NCBI GenBank assembly: GCA_028274465.1
Contig: CM051458.1
Location: forward strand, 11,361,566-11,425,565
Reading direction: 5' to 3'
Source of the DNA: Plantago ovata
Taxonomy: Eukaryota > Streptophyta > Magnoliopsida > Lamiales > Plantaginaceae
DNA: 64,000 nt
The stretch's first letter is position 1; each line of letters opens with the position of its first letter. Positions 1 to 12,942 of the stretch are shown here, piece by piece. The position numbers and the translations under genes are program-made. A model generated the notes under the pieces. That model worked only from the letters and a program-made list of their open reading frames with translations. It did no database searches and had not been told where the DNA came from.

Positions 1-1210
1 CAGTAGACAGTAGAGAGAGTAAAGGACTAGAGGTCAAATAAATTCCAAATAGGAAATGAAACTAATAGTAACTAAAAAAAATTATCGGATTGTTTAGGAG
101 TGAATTTTCTCATATTTTGGTGAAAATTTAAATTTTCTATTTTTAAGAGTTTAAAAGTTTTGGATTGAGTTTTGAAAATTTATACTGGTATTGAATTTTT
201 TATAATAATAATTTTTGAGTATAAGGATGATATAAGTGGTGACATAGATAAGGTAGGCATGATCGATGTGTGAAATTTGTGATTTTCACAACATATAAAA
301 TTTGTGATTTTATTTTAGTATAGTGATGAAATTTTTTCTTTTATTAATTTTGGGAGGATAATCAACTCACAAAACCACTTCAAAACCAGACACATACTGT
401 TGGGTGAAAATAGAAAATTATGCCCCGCAGTCCACTTCAAATCCCTACCACCCCGATAAGAATCGAATTAGAAAAAAGTCCTGTAGCCAAATAAGCGTGG
501 CTCTGCAACAGTATAATACATGTGAGTCTGTGACCTTATATACGCCAAATCAATCAAGTATTTAATATATTATTGATCAAACAATCAAATATCTCATTTT
601 GAACATACCTACCAGGCTACCATTATAAACTTCTCTTTGCAATTTTCTCTATTCTAAGCAGCATTTCTATATCTGTATTCTGTAGTACTACTGAAAATTA
701 CTAATTTACTAATAATAAGCCATTGTTTTCTAATTACTAGGAACCGCGTCACATGCGTGGCGTAATCTTGTAAAACATTATTGTTTACTAAATAATATAT
801 TGAAATGAATGGAGTAAATATATAATTTTCACATAATGACTTCAAACTTAACATAAATGGTGTCCTATAAATGTATATAGTTTTTGTAGTTATGTAATTA
901 ATAGTTTTGAATTGAACTATATTAGACATACGAAAAATATTCTTCCAATGAGTTAAGAACCATCAGATACATCTCTAGGCTTCGGAAACATTCAACTTCA
1001 AAATCTGCAATGCATCTTCGCATGTTAATTGGTGTTCTTCATCAGTTGAATATATTGTCATGTGCATCATTATCTCTTGGCATTTTATTTCGTCGATGCC
1101 TTTTGTTATGTTGATGCCGCAATATGGACGATATTCAAATTCCAAGTGGCCTAGCTAGTATCCTCAGGTTCTCTATCATCAAAGCTAATTTGACGTTTTG
1201 GTAAATAAAA
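1..1210. other. AT-rich intergenic DNA, no gene seen
   Basis: I see no conserved protein, splice-linked exons or RNA gene here. The only longer open frame, on the minus strand at 654-929, has a composition typical of translated AT-rich noncoding DNA. The stretch ends where a MITE begins. Confidence 0.6.
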
Positions 1211-1212
1211 TA

Positions 1213-1470
1213 CTTCCTCCGTCCAATAACAAGTGTAACATTTGGTTTTATTGACTTTTTCGAGGATTAGTTTGACCTCAAATTAATTGTAAATCATTCA
1301 AGTAAGTAAAATAATTAAAAAATTATATTATGAAAATTTAAACTTTCTAGTTTCATAATATGAGGTTTTTAATTATTTTTATCGTATGATTTAAGAATAA
1401 TTTAAGGTCAAAATGATCATAAAAAAAGTCAACAAAATCAAGTGTTACATTTATTATTTGACGGAGGAAG
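1213..1470. mobile_element. Stowaway-like MITE
   Basis: The element is 258 bp, is flanked by TA on both sides (1211-1212 and 1471-1472) and has terminal inverted repeats starting CTTCCTCCGTCCAATAAC and, read from the other end, CTTCCTCCGTCAAATAAT. The similarity of the arms continues for about 28 bases. The CTYCCTCCGT terminus and TA duplication are those of Stowaway elements mobilised by Tc1/mariner transposases. There is no coding capacity. Confidence 0.8.
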
Positions 1471-1472
1471 TA

Positions 1473-3270
1473 TGTCTTTTTTTATAACATATCATGGTTA
1501 TTTTTAAATTAATTATAATACGACCATACAACTTTATTTTAAAAAAGAAAAATTTAAGAAGAGAATAAATAAAACAGAAAAAAATTACGTCAATAAGATT
1601 CGAACCCAACACCTTCAACTAAAATAATAATACAAATAATAGAGAAAAATCACGCCAACAGGATTCGAACACTACATCTTATAATTAAATAATGACACAT
1701 GTACGCACCAGATTGAAATTGGATAAGCAAGATCAACGGATTAAAATTGATTGGTAGGTCAATCAATTGGGTGAATCAATCGGCTTATTATATTATTTTA
1801 ATTTAAAACACAGCTCAAAATTACCTTTTTTCTTTGGAAAATGGGGTGGGATGAGAATGATTTAGTTATATACTCCTCTGTTTATTTAGATCGTTTACAT
1901 ATTTATTTTTATCCACTTTTGTAAATTGGGTTACGTATCATTAACCTTTTATCTCAATTTTATAGTAGGTTTATGTTAAATACCACAAATTATCATCATC
2001 CTAAATAACAAACAATGTAAGAAAACGGATTATTATGGAAAAAGCGACAGGTTTGCTTTCTCATAATTCCTCGAGAGAAGTTAGTTAATTAATTAAGAAG
2101 ACAAAGCACAAGTACATAATGAAATAATAAAAAGGTTCCCGTGAAGAGCTTTTGTTGCAGCATGTGACCCTAAAGAGAGCGAGCTGTTATGTCACTCGAC
2201 TCGACAACTTATTTTCACTAGACCCACTCACATGATGCCCTACCCTTTGTTCCAAATTACCCATATACTCATCATCGATCAACATACTATACATATATAC
2301 ATAATACATACTCCCATCATCCCACCCGAAACCGTAGAAAATATACGAATTAATGATATTACGTTCGATATTCCCTCTCCAAAATACACAAGTGATAAAA
2401 TCACATTAGTGAAAATCAAACAAGAAGATATACTAATTCATGTAAGACGCTTGCTTCATTGAGGAAGCACATCGTTAGGTACGATGTTACGGGGCGTAAT
2501 CATTAGTAATGATTAAACTCATGTCAAATGTTAATGGTGGTTGCTACGGTGGTAATAGACTTATAAATCGCACACCAAATTGTAGTTAATTAGACATGAG
2601 ATATAATTTTAAAGAATCTGTTGGTTGGCTTCACAGATTCCGCAGTTGCACAGGTTGGACTTTGTTCTGTGTACGGTAGTTGTACAGAATATTTAAGCCC
2701 TGCATGCAATTAAATTAATTAGTGCAATTTGTTAGTAGTAATTAGTATTAGTATAACTTATATTTAATATAATAATGCCTTTGGGAACTGCTAATTTGTA
2801 CTTCCTTCAACTTACTAGTGTAGTTTTGTACTGTGCAGACAAGAGCAACAAACACTTGCTTCAAACAACACGAGCCTTCACATTCCAAATACAATACTGC
2901 AGGACCACTTGGCCAATTTAGTTATTACAACTTTTTAATACATGTATGGTCTTTGGGGTCATTATATCACCTCATTATATCACCTCGTAGAGCAGCCTGT
3001 ATAATTTCCTCTGTCTTGATCAAAAATACCAACTAAATTTTCATGAGTATAAGAATGAAGCAGACATTATTCATTTATATGTTTATCACGTCCTCAATAG
3101 TTCCACACTTCACACTTATTACCTGATTTGGACTCTATTTCGAATTTTTAAACAAAAATCATAGTCATAATAATAGTATACTACTATTATTATTTTATAC
3201 GAATCATTTATGACCACAATGTATATTGGTTACTCGTAAAACTTTACACTGTATCACTTGCCAGCATCAC
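1473..3270. other. Intergenic region upstream of the polygalacturonase gene
   Basis: No gene is recognisable. At about 1570-1690 there is an imperfect two-copy direct repeat of about 60 bases, each copy holding GATTCGAAC, which resembles a reversed tRNA B-box but has no cloverleaf around it. The 3' part (about 2800-3270) is the presumed promoter of the next gene. Confidence 0.5.
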
Positions 3271-3278
3271 TCTAACTC

Positions 3279-3291
3279 ATGCTATATATAA
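3279..3291 (+). promoter_or_regulatory. Probable TATA box of the polygalacturonase gene
   Basis: A TATATATAAA-type motif lies about 85 bases upstream of the chosen ATG at 3372 and just before a CT-rich leader, the usual plant core-promoter spacing. This is inferred from position and sequence only. Confidence 0.6.
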
Positions 3292-3371
3292 ACCTTCATA
3301 CCTCCCACATTATAACCCAGCATCACTCAACTCTCTTATCACTCCCTCCACAACCACTGCTGCTACCGGAA

Positions 3372-6351
3372 ATGGCTGTTTTAGTTCTCAAGACGATTAC
3401 ATTCGCATTGATCATCTTTCTTTCTATACTGTCCTCCAATGTGGAAGTTTGCGACGCAAGACGAGTAGGCGGCAAGCATTGGAGGCAAAACCAGAGCGTG
3501 GCATCTGCATTATACAAGAAGAAGGGAAAAACTCACAGCCACCACAATGCCGGTAAGTCCAAACCCAAACCTAAAGCGAAAGCCAAGTCACCACCATTGC
3601 CGCCGCCACCGGTTGCAGCGCCGCCGAGTAAAGGGGATGACACTGTAACTGGTTCCGGTGTATATAATGTGTTGGATTTTGGAGCTAAGGGTGATGGAAA
3701 GACAGATGACACCAAGGTACATTCTTTAAAAGATTTTAACTTATTATTTAAACTTACAAAATTATTGATGTGTTAATAAAATACTACTAATGGTTATTAT
3801 GAAAATTGTAGAAATGTACTAGCTCTTGTGATTGTTGTAAGGAATTTCGCTTGGTAGCGATCATGATGTCACACGAAACTGATTGACGTATTCTAATAAT
3901 CCCTCCGTTCCGGAGAACTATAATTCTTTTTAATCTGCATTAGATTGGAGTAATATAACATGTAGCATTTTGTACTACGTGCTTGGTTCACATGCATGAG
4001 CTAACTTATAAATAAAGAGGAATTTGGTCCGTCCAGAGATAAAGTAGTACTTTTACACTATTACTAGTATGATATTGAATGAGGACGAAAAATAGGTAGT
4101 TGCAACATATATTTCCAGCTCATGCTATAGGTTGATTAAATAAAAGGTTTTTAAAAGTTTTAGAGTCCATATATTTATGGCCACGTAGGGTGTCCTAAAG
4201 ATTAGTAGGGACACATAAAACTTCCAAGAGAATGTCACAAGGCTCCACCAAAATTAATTCTTGTTGTGGCAGTTTGTTTTGCTCCAGAGTCCACACTCCC
4301 CACCATCACTTTTAGGACTATCTCTCGTTTGTTATTTACAAAATTATACCTATTGGATGCGAACTGAGTAACCTTGTCTTTAAAAAAAAAAAAAAAAAAA
4401 TTTTTGTTATAGCCAATTGAGTTACTTTTGGGTGTTTTGGGTACTAATAACAATTCTTTTGTACAGTATAAAAACATTTCTTCAAAGAAGTAAGACAAAT
4501 ATTAAATCCCCAATTATTATGGATAAAATACAGGCATTCCAAGCTGCATGGGCTTCTGCCTGCAAGGTCCAAGCCTCAGTGATTAATGTCCCAGCAAAGT
4601 ATGTATTCCTTGTTGGGCCCATTTCATTTTCCGGCCCATACTGCCAACACGACATCGTTTTTCAGGTACTTAACTCGTCATTTCTTCGTCTTAAACTCGT
4701 AATGTTCACAATTTTTCGGTTTCAATTAATCCGAGAGCTTGTGTTGAGAGCTATAAAAATGTCACTAAAAGTTGGTAGTATGAGTATTTGCAGTAGCAAC
4801 AAGTGTAGATATATGGACTCATTGAATTGACATGCATCTATTCACTTGTCCAGTTAGATGGCACAATTATTGCCCCAACAGGTTCAGGTCCATGGGGCAA
4901 AGGACTACTTCAATGGCTTGAGTTCACTAAACTGGTTGGACTTACAATCAAAGGAACTGGTTTAATTGATGGGAATGGAGCTGTTTGGTGGCAAAATGCT
5001 CCTTATGATGATGATCCTTTAGATGATCAGTCAAAGCTCATTGTCCCATTGAATCAAACTGTCTCACTAAATCCTCCGGTTCCGGTAATAAAATTATGAA
5101 TCCAAACAAGCCTTTAGTTTTCACAGTAATACTTCTTGTCTTTTCTGTTCTAACCAGAACTTCTCTGTGGCAGGTAACTAGCTCACTAGGGAGCAAAATG
5201 CCAAGCATAAAACCAACTGTAAGGACCACTCCTACAAACAAACTTATTTTCCTTCAGTCATTTTTTGCGAAAACTAAATTTATGCCTTTGAATTCTTGAA
5301 ATACAGGCACTCAGGTTCTACGGGAGCTTCAATGTAACAGTAACCGGTATTACAATCCAGAACAGCCCTCAGTGCCATCTCAAGTTTGATAACTGCGTTG
5401 GAGTATCCGTCTACAATTTTAGTGTCTCGTCACCTGGCGATAGTCCAAACACGGATGGCATACACTTGCAAAACTCGAAAGATGTGCTTATTCGCAGCTC
5501 AAATCTCGCCTGTGGTAAATATTTCTAATTAATCTGAGATTGATACACGCATATGAACATGATCAATTGCTGCATATATTTACTTTTCCAGCCAATCTTT
5601 GTTTCTAAAAGGAATGTTAATATGTACAGGGGATGATTGTGTGTCAATACAGACAGGATGTTCAAATGTGTACATACATAATGTGAATTGTGGACCAGGA
5701 CATGGGATAAGCATTGGAGGGCTAGGAAAATTTAACACTAAAGCTTGTGTCTCCAATATCACTGTCCGAGACATTGTTATGCATAACACGATGAATGGTG
5801 TTAGAATCAAAACTTGGCAGGTAAATTTCTCCATTCCTCTCTGTTCCGATTCTAACATTGAAAACATTCGTATCATAGTCAATGATATGCTAGTTATGAT
5901 AAAGTTTTCACCCATAGATATGTTTAGTGTTCTCATGATTATGTTTCCTGACATGCAGGGTGGATCAGGGTCGGTGCAGAACGTACAGTTTTCAAACATT
6001 CAAATGTCCGAGGTGCAACTACCCATCGTAATAGATCAATATTACTGCGACAAAACCCACTGCACGAATCATACAGAAGCGGTGGCACTATCAGGCATCA
6101 ACTACGAAAACATAAGAGGAACATACACTGTTAAGCCTGTGCACTTTGCGTGCAGTGATAACATGCCGTGTACAGATGTTACCTTGACGAACATACAGTT
6201 GAAGCCACAAGTGGAGCGCTACCACATGTATGACCCGTTCTGTTGGCAGGCGTTTGGGCAGCTGTATTCGCCTACAATCCCTCCGGTTGACTGTTTACAG
6301 GTGGGAAAACCGTCGAGCAACAAGATTCAAGGAGACAACGATGTTTGCTGA
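3372..6351 (+). CDS. Polygalacturonase (glycoside hydrolase family 28)
   Basis: This is predicted to be a secreted pectin hydrolase that cleaves alpha-1,4-galacturonan in the cell wall. Seven exons fit GT-AG splicing: 3372-3716, 4534-4665, 4854-5084, 5174-5218, 5307-5514, 5630-5820 and 5959-6351, giving 514 residues. The N-terminus has a hydrophobic signal peptide (about residues 1-29) and then a Lys/Pro-rich linker (PKPKAKAKSPPLPPPP), as in the plant At1g48100-like subgroup. All four GH28 motifs are intact: NTDGIH, G-DDC, GPGHG and RIKTW, which carry the catalytic aspartates, histidine and substrate-binding lysine. The ATG at 3372 is chosen because the signal peptide starts there; an upstream in-frame ATG at 3279 lies within the TATA region. 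Whether it acts as an exo- or endo-enzyme cannot be told from the sequence. Confidence 0.9.
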
Positions 6352-7130
6352 TCAAGTATAGTGACTGGAGATCGATGTTGTTGCATCTATAGTACGTGTG
6401 TGCATTCTTTTTGTGTGGTCGGCATGGGTGTGGCTGACCCCTTTGGGATCAGGGTGGTAGTGAAGGAGATATTAGGGAATATATATAGTATGTGTGTAGT
6501 AGTATTAGATTATACATGAGTTTTACTTCTTTCATAAAATGAATTCTGAGATTACATTGTGTCTTAGCATGGCAAAATCATTTGACAGTAGTACAGTGTC
6601 ATTCTTGAATTCAAGTAAACAGATGAAGACAGACCAGTAAGAAACAACAACATTATACATGGCAGACTTCAAACTGTAGCCCTGCAAATGGAATGGTTCT
6701 TTCGTTCAAAATTGAACTTCAAAACAGTAAATCGGATCAAAGAAACCGCACATTCTCGTTCTCTCACTTTTGTTTCACGATTCCAAGATAATCGTGGCAG
6801 GATGGATATAGCAGATTTCTGTATTATCAGTTACTGGTTTGGGTATGACAGATTCTCTCTGTCTACTTAAATCACTGGAGTAAACTGCAGCCAAGCATTG
6901 CCTGAAGAACTTTTATGATGTAGGACAAACACTATCCGGATTCATGCTTGTCAACTGACATAGCCAAAAGGCCAGAAATTAAGAAACTGAATTTTAAAAC
7001 CCCCAGTCAGCTTATCCAAGAGCCAGATTAGTCATTCTAAGTGTACTTGGCGCAGAAAAAGTAGAATTACAAAATGAACAATGAAGAGTCCCTTTATGAC
7101 AATTAATTAATCACTTCAATTGTAGATGTT
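6352..7130. other. 3' flank and intergenic spacer
   Basis: This holds the 3' UTR of the polygalacturonase gene (an ATAAAAT-type poly(A) signal lies near 6533) and then spacer sequence. I see no further gene. Confidence 0.5.
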
Positions 7131-7134
7131 TCAG

Positions 7135-7250
7135 ACTTTCTTCTCTTCGCCTGAACAGAACTGCACTGAACTTATTTGTAGTATTAAAAACAACGAAACA
7201 AATTTGAACTGAATTGATTTGAAATGTAAAGTTTTTCAGATGAAAACATA
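7135..7250. repeat. Diverged copy of the TGAACAGAAC-type MITE family
   Basis: The ends resemble those of the better-preserved copy in the neighbouring UGT intron: TTCGCCTGAACAGAACTG at the left and TTTTTCAGATGAAAACA at the right, with ACTTATTTGTAGTATTAAAA inside. It lies in the 3' flank of the UGT85A gene. Confidence 0.5.
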
Positions 7251-7397
7251 GTCTTAATCAAACACTGAAACAAGTATCTCCAAGGCAAAACAATGGCAGA
7301 CAATTCAAAGAATCAGGTGCAAAACATACAGGAAATGAAATTATGATACAGAGAACCGAAAACAAACGAAAACAAGTGAAACCATAGGAGATAAATG

Positions 7398-9089
7398 TTA
7401 CTCTTGTTTTCCTGGTAGAAGTACTTGATTGATCAATTTCTCCAAATTCTCATGAGCTGAACTCTTGGCGAACTCCTTAGCCATCTTCTTCCACTCCATG
7501 GCCCTTCCCTTCATTTCTCTGCCCTTATCTCCAACAACCAATTCCCTCACAAGGATTTCGACTTCATCCCGTTTCACATCATTATCTATCTCCATAGCTA
7601 TGCCCCATTTAGCACAGCTATACCAGCAATTTGTCTGTTGTTCTCCGAAGAAAGGCCAGCAAATCATAGGAACACCACTAGATATACTCTCCAGAGTTGA
7701 GTTCCATCCGCTATGTGTTAAGAACGCTGCAATAGATGGGTGGCTAAGAACTTTCTCTTGAGGACACCAATCCGCAAGCATCCCTCTTTCTTTCGTCGAT
7801 TCAAGAAATTCTGGCGGGAGAATAGCATTTTCACCTGAAACAAGATCAGGCCTTATGATCCACAAAAAGTTTTGGTTGCTATTGGCAAGACCCCAAGCAA
7901 ACTCAATCATCTGGTTCGGTGTCATGACGGCTATGCTCCCAAAATTAACATATATTACCGAGTTTCGCTCATTGGAGTCGAGCCACTCCAGGCATGCCGT
8001 ATCTTCTTTCCATAGATTCGAACTGAGCTCATTCAAGCCCTTGTCATCAGCAACTTTTTCCACCAGCAGGTGCAATGGCCCTATCGCGTAAACTGGTGGA
8101 AATATAGTTGAGAGAACATCCAGGACATCAATTTCAAGGCCCTCGAATGTGTTGAACACTATGGCAGATGCTTTCTTAGCTCTCATTCCATGCAACAGTG
8201 CATACTTTATCATTACCGCATCAGGATCCGTAGTCCGTATAAAACTCGGGAAGTCTTTCAAACGTATGCCTTCAATGCCCGGGATGTCTTCCACATGATT
8301 CTCCAAGTATCCATTGGTCAAGCAACTTTCATCTACAAATAAGGATACATGTTATATTGTAAGAGAATGTCAACCGATATGGATATGTTCTTTTTGTCTG
8401 AACAGAACTAAACCGAATGAAGTTGAACTGAACCGAACTGAATTTATTATTTGTAGTATAAAATACTATTAAGAAAATCTGAAGAGAACTGAAATGAACT
8501 AAAAATAATCAATTTTCAGATGAAGATAACAGAGCATACTATAAGTCCAAGACAATGTACCTTCAAGGGGTATATATCTCCTGTCAATTAGAGTCTTGTA
8601 CAAAATGTAACCGTAGAAACCACATGCGCTGGTAGTCCAAAACAAGACATCCGGGATGTTGAGCTCTTGTGCAGCTTGGATAGTAAAAGTCATGATCCCA
8701 TCAGATATTATGCAGGACACAGGAGGCACACCAGAGGTCGTGGTGTCGTTTAACTTGTCTAGGAGATTTCTAAATGGAACCAAACATGTAGCCTCGGTGG
8801 ACTCACACAGGGAGACGATATCTTGGGTGGCATCAGTGTCAGTTGGTGGGAGGCCATCAGGGATGGTCTCGAATTGAAATGTAGGTAAATTGATGAGGGA
8901 GTTGAGGTTCTGCGCATTGAGGAGGCGTTTATGGTTGAATTCAGTGTTGACGAAAGTGATGTGGAAACCGTGGTGGTGGAGGAGTTTAGCTAGATTGAGC
9001 ATAGGTTTTATGTGGCCTTGTGCTGGGAATGGTATGCATACTGCATGAGGTTTGTTGTTGTTCTTCATTTGTGTAGATAAAGAACCCAT
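7398..9089 (-). CDS. UDP-glycosyltransferase, UGT85A type
   Basis: This is a family-1 glycosyltransferase that moves a sugar from a UDP-sugar to a small hydroxylated acceptor in the cytosol; members of UGT85 act on cytokinins, cyanohydrins and terpenols. Two exons (9089-8561 and 8332-7398) give 487 residues. The splice rebuilds the family-typical PLEDESCLTNGYL segment. The acceptor-activating histidine is H26 in PFPAQGHIKP. The C-terminal PSPG sugar-donor box runs from WCPQEKVLSHP (about residue 365) through HSGWNSTLES to the terminal FFGEQQTN, all intact. The single intron position is the one usual for UGT85 genes. The acceptor substrate cannot be predicted. The intron carries a small MITE. 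Confidence 0.92.
8386..8531. mobile_element. Small MITE in the UGT85A intron
   Basis: About 146 bp with imperfect inverted ends: TGTTCTTTTTGTCTGAACA at the left and, read inward from the right, TGTTATCTTCATCTGAAAA. The body has a run of GAACTGAACCGAACTGAA-like units and an AAAATA hairpin-like centre. Similar sequence recurs at 7135-7250, 10191-10380 and weakly near 16762, so this is a dispersed family. Confidence 0.6.
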
Positions 9090-9177
9090 ATGGATTAATG
9101 GAGTATTGAGTGTTTTGATTTATCTTTGAGGTGTGTTCTAGATTCTCTAGGATGAATCAATTGTAAGATTGGTTACT

Positions 9178-9190
9178 GTGCTTTATACAG
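9178..9190 (-). promoter_or_regulatory. Probable TATA box of the UGT85A gene
   Basis: The minus strand reads CTGTATAAAGCA about 95 bases upstream of the ATG at 9089, a good plant TATA match at the expected distance. Confidence 0.6.
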
Positions 9191-9653
9191 ACAGTTTAAT
9201 GGAGTGGAAAGGTGTGTGATCTGTCAAGAGAATCTCTTGAAGATCAGATAAGAGACTTTGGATGCTAATTAATCGTACATGAGAGGCACACAACCTCAGA
9301 ACAATTCTGTTAGGTGCACAGTAGCATGGATTAGATATATATTTGTACAGGCTCACATAGTTAGCATTTAATTGTATAGCTGTAATTTAATATACTCTTT
9401 TTTTTCTCTGCTGTATGTATAAATAAGCAAACACACTACATTATAAATCATTCCATTCATTTTTCAATACAGAGAACACTTTTATTTACATGGCTTCTGC
9501 CCGTTTTCTGATATGATCAGACTTCATATAAAACTAAATTAGAAACTCAGTTAGTTTAGTCAAACACTCCAATATATATATTTTTTACATCAATAAGTAA
9601 TATTTTAGTATGTTTGATTTCCCTACTTATACACGTACTTTTACTTCTCTTAA
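9190..9653. other. Upstream flank of the UGT85A gene
   Basis: AT-rich sequence with no recognisable gene. It contains the presumed distal promoter and ends at the target-site duplication of a truncated LINE. Confidence 0.5.
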
Positions 9654-9667
9654 ATTAAGCTGACTAA

Positions 9668-10103
9668 AAAAAAAGGACACAGGCTGTTTTGAAATATGTG
9701 ATGCGGTGGATAAAGTCGAATTTTGTGAACAGAAGGGCAAAAGGGCGGGGCTGGAAGGCCAAATTAATTAAAGGATTTTTTGCTGAATGTGTATATGAGA
9801 TATGGAGGACGAGAAATGAGCACATCTTCCAGCAGAAGGTGATCGACGTCGATATGATTGGCAGGCAGGTAGTACAACATGTCTGTGCAACGGAGCACAA
9901 TCTATCGAGCTCTGAAAGAACTTGTTTATGGACTGATTTTTGAATAACTTTGTTAGTTTCTTTTGATGTAACTTTAGTCTTTATGAACTATGAAGCGTTT
10001 CTTCATGAAATATTTGGTGCTTAGGTTGCATGGACATAGTCGGCCTTATTGGTTTGTAAAGCTTTTGGAAATTAATGAAATGATCTCTTTCAGTTTCAAA
10101 AAC
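9668..10103 (+). mobile_element. 5'-truncated LINE insertion with 14-bp target duplication
   Basis: The sequence ATTAAGCTGACTAA occurs perfectly at 9654-9667 and 10104-10117 and brackets a 436-bp insert. The insert encodes the extreme C-terminus of a LINE ORF2 (9689-9943, with the motif VYEIWRTRNEHIFQ), followed by a 3' UTR ending TTTCAAAAAC with a very short A tail. 5' truncation plus a 10-20 bp duplication is the hallmark of target-primed reverse transcription. It is a dead copy. Confidence 0.85.
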
Positions 10104-10117
10104 ATTAAGCTGACTAA

Positions 10118-12900
10118 TACTTTAGGTCTTTTAGCTATCTTCATAGTATCGGGGGTTCCATAAATTTTATCATTCTTATGCGATCATTAACAAACTGTTC
10201 TTTTCATTCGAACAGAATTAAACGGATGAACAGAACTGAATGAAGGTGAACTGAACTGAATTTATTTGTACTATAAAATACAATTAAGCAAATATGAACA
10301 AAAGAGAACAGAACTGAATGAATGTAAATAAAATTGAATTGTAGTGAAACTAATGAATATTTAGTCAAATAGAAAACAGACTAAATGTACCCAAAATTTA
10401 AACAAATTAGGAGGGATGACAAGTGAAGATTTATCAAAAATCCTCCATTGAGTCATTGTCCCGTAACGTGTTTCCCATTAAATAGGAATTTTGAAATTTT
10501 GAAATAGGCCACACAAATGGTGGTATCTTAATTTACTTCTTGCGCCTGAAATATTATAGTTGGCACGTCATGCACAATTTTGATAAATAAAGTTAGGAAA
10601 GATATTTGAATCGACATTGTTGTGATCATCTTGATAATAAAAGTCAAGATCACCCATATTAAATTATATTAATTAGTTAATTTTGTTTTTGGTTATATTG
10701 CCTACACTACTCCTATTAAATTATAAAAGTAAAAAATTACACTAATCCTACAGGATGGATCACATTTCTTTAGAATAATTAGAGGGGATTTTATGTATTT
10801 TACCCTACTTTTTTGTACACTGCCACATTCCCAAACTGCATATTTGTACACTCTCCTTTAGCTAGTGCACTCTTCATCTCCTCTAGGACCTCTACCTTCT
10901 TAATTTGATGGTAGAGGGTTTGATTCAAACTTCTTTTAATACTCATATTTTAGGGAGTTTTATTTATGCCGTTTTGATAATGAATTATTGGCATTTTGGT
11001 CCTCCTTCCTTTTGATAAATTCGGAAATTATTCGAGAGAATTTTATATATATGCATTTTAATTGATTAGCCAGTTTGTTTATATTACATGCTCTCACAGC
11101 AGTTGGTGGCTTGGTGCTAATGCCAGCAACTTGCATTCCTCATGAATCTGACCAAGCACATGTTCATCCAGTCATCCGTGGACTTAGCACTAAAAACGTA
11201 TCAATATATATAAAAATAATTAATTAATTAAGTTTGTACTTCTCGTGTCTGGCATGAACTATTAGTTGAACAATATAATAAGAGGGAGTTTTTGTGATAG
11301 TCCGGTTCCTTTACAATTCTAACAAATTTCTTTATCTCGCCATTCCTTCTTTTGGTTTTCGTCAAATATTGTGCTTTTCAACACATTATTAGTATTGCTA
11401 AATCTTGTGCTGCACAAAGTTTTACTGCTATTCATACATATGTTTATATTCTCATGTTAGATATAATCAGATTGTAATGACATCCCATGCTTTAAATGTA
11501 TTGGATGCTAGAGGGTCTCTGAGTATAACAGAAAGAGCTCGTAACTTTGGTTGAATGCGTAGGTCAGTAACCTTATTCTCTTATATTCTATAATTGGTGA
11601 TGGAACTTGCTTCATTCCCATATTTCTGGAGTACATAGAGTTATAGAAGATGATTTTTTTTTCTCAGCTGTGCTCTGTGCAGAGCTCTTGAACATGTAGA
11701 GAGATACACTATTCTAAGATTTTCATTTTCCCTGTAATATTTTCCTCCTGTGTTCTCTTTCTGCCACAAACTTAACTACTGATGGGGTTTAAGGCCGAGA
11801 TAGGTTTTTGTTGACATTTTACTGTAAAGATATGTTTAAGATTGAGACAGGTTTTTGCTAACATTTTTGTGTAGAACTACATTATTGAGCGGAAAGATAA
11901 AAAATGATAGATGTATGTCAAGTGATTGAAACTTACCACCACGGATAAGAAACCAAAAAAAAAAAAAAAAAAAAGCATCACGACCGCGCTTAGCGTGGTG
12001 CCTCCAATTCTAGTAAATTAATTAACTGGACCTTGTCCGACCATATGGATCATGACGGACTAATTTAAGTTAGATGCTAATGTGACCCCTATTTCACTGA
12101 TCCAACGGTCATTCCTCTAAAATTTTATCTTTAATTTCTGGCCGCTTCCTACTTATTCACCTCAAAATACAAAAAATACTTTCCAATAGTCATCCCTATT
12201 ATAATCCAATCTTTTTTTATTTATTTTTAATTTCTATTAAAAAATTAGTACATTTTGACAAGTGAATAAAAATTTAAATTGAAAGACAAAACAAAAAGAA
12301 AATGAGCTCAGCCGGGATAAACTTGTCATCCCAACTCACACATCCAACAGGGATAACCTAGTTCATCTCTGACAGTTCACAAACGGCTGAGAAAGCATAA
12401 GATATAGGAAGACTCTGATTTCATTATACAACTTAAATGAGTCAGGTGATAAATGATATGTGGTGCAATTGAAAACGGATTTACATTTGTTAGGTGTGAA
12501 AACACTCCTGTTGTACTGGTACAACTTGTACAAGTAGTAGAGTATTACTCATCCGTTTTTTATATTGTTACGTTTGATTTTGGAACAATTTTTAAGGAAA
12601 TTGGTATAATATGTGTGGTGTTTGCATTGATTTAATATCATGACCCACAATAAAATTATTTGACAAAAAGGAAAACGTAAAAATAAATAAAGAAACGGAC
12701 TATAACAAAGAGACATATGAGTAGTAGTTTTGAATTTGTGTTTTGTGTCCTTATTAGAAACTTGTTCTATTTCTTGATAGGCAAGGTGAAGAAATAGTAT
12801 TACAACAGTAGCAGAGCTAATTAAACAGCTAGCTGGTGAAGTGAAGATGTAACTTCTACGATCTGCAGGAAAACTGCAATGCAATATTAATAATAATGTT
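10118..12900. other. Long AT-rich intergenic region
   Basis: I find no convincing gene. It includes a diverged copy of the GAACTGAACTGAA-type repeat at about 10191-10380 and an imperfect two-copy repeat at about 11790-11870 (GATAGGTTTTTGTTGACATTT / GACAGGTTTTTGCTAACATTT). The short ORFs at 12453-12635 and 12549-12974 have no family features. Confidence 0.5.
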
Positions 12901-12942
12901 GATGTGGTTATTATTTTCCACTTGTTCCTTTTCCTGCTGCAG

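Noticed and set aside
1570..1690. Possible tRNA genes (GATTCGAAC motifs)
   Set aside because: Only a B-box-like motif is present. There is no acceptor stem or anticodon arm around it; it is an imperfect tandem repeat.
3899..3960. Possible Stowaway MITE in polygalacturonase intron 1 (CCCTCCGTTCCGGAG)
   Set aside because: Only one end is visible and no inverted partner with TA flank could be found.
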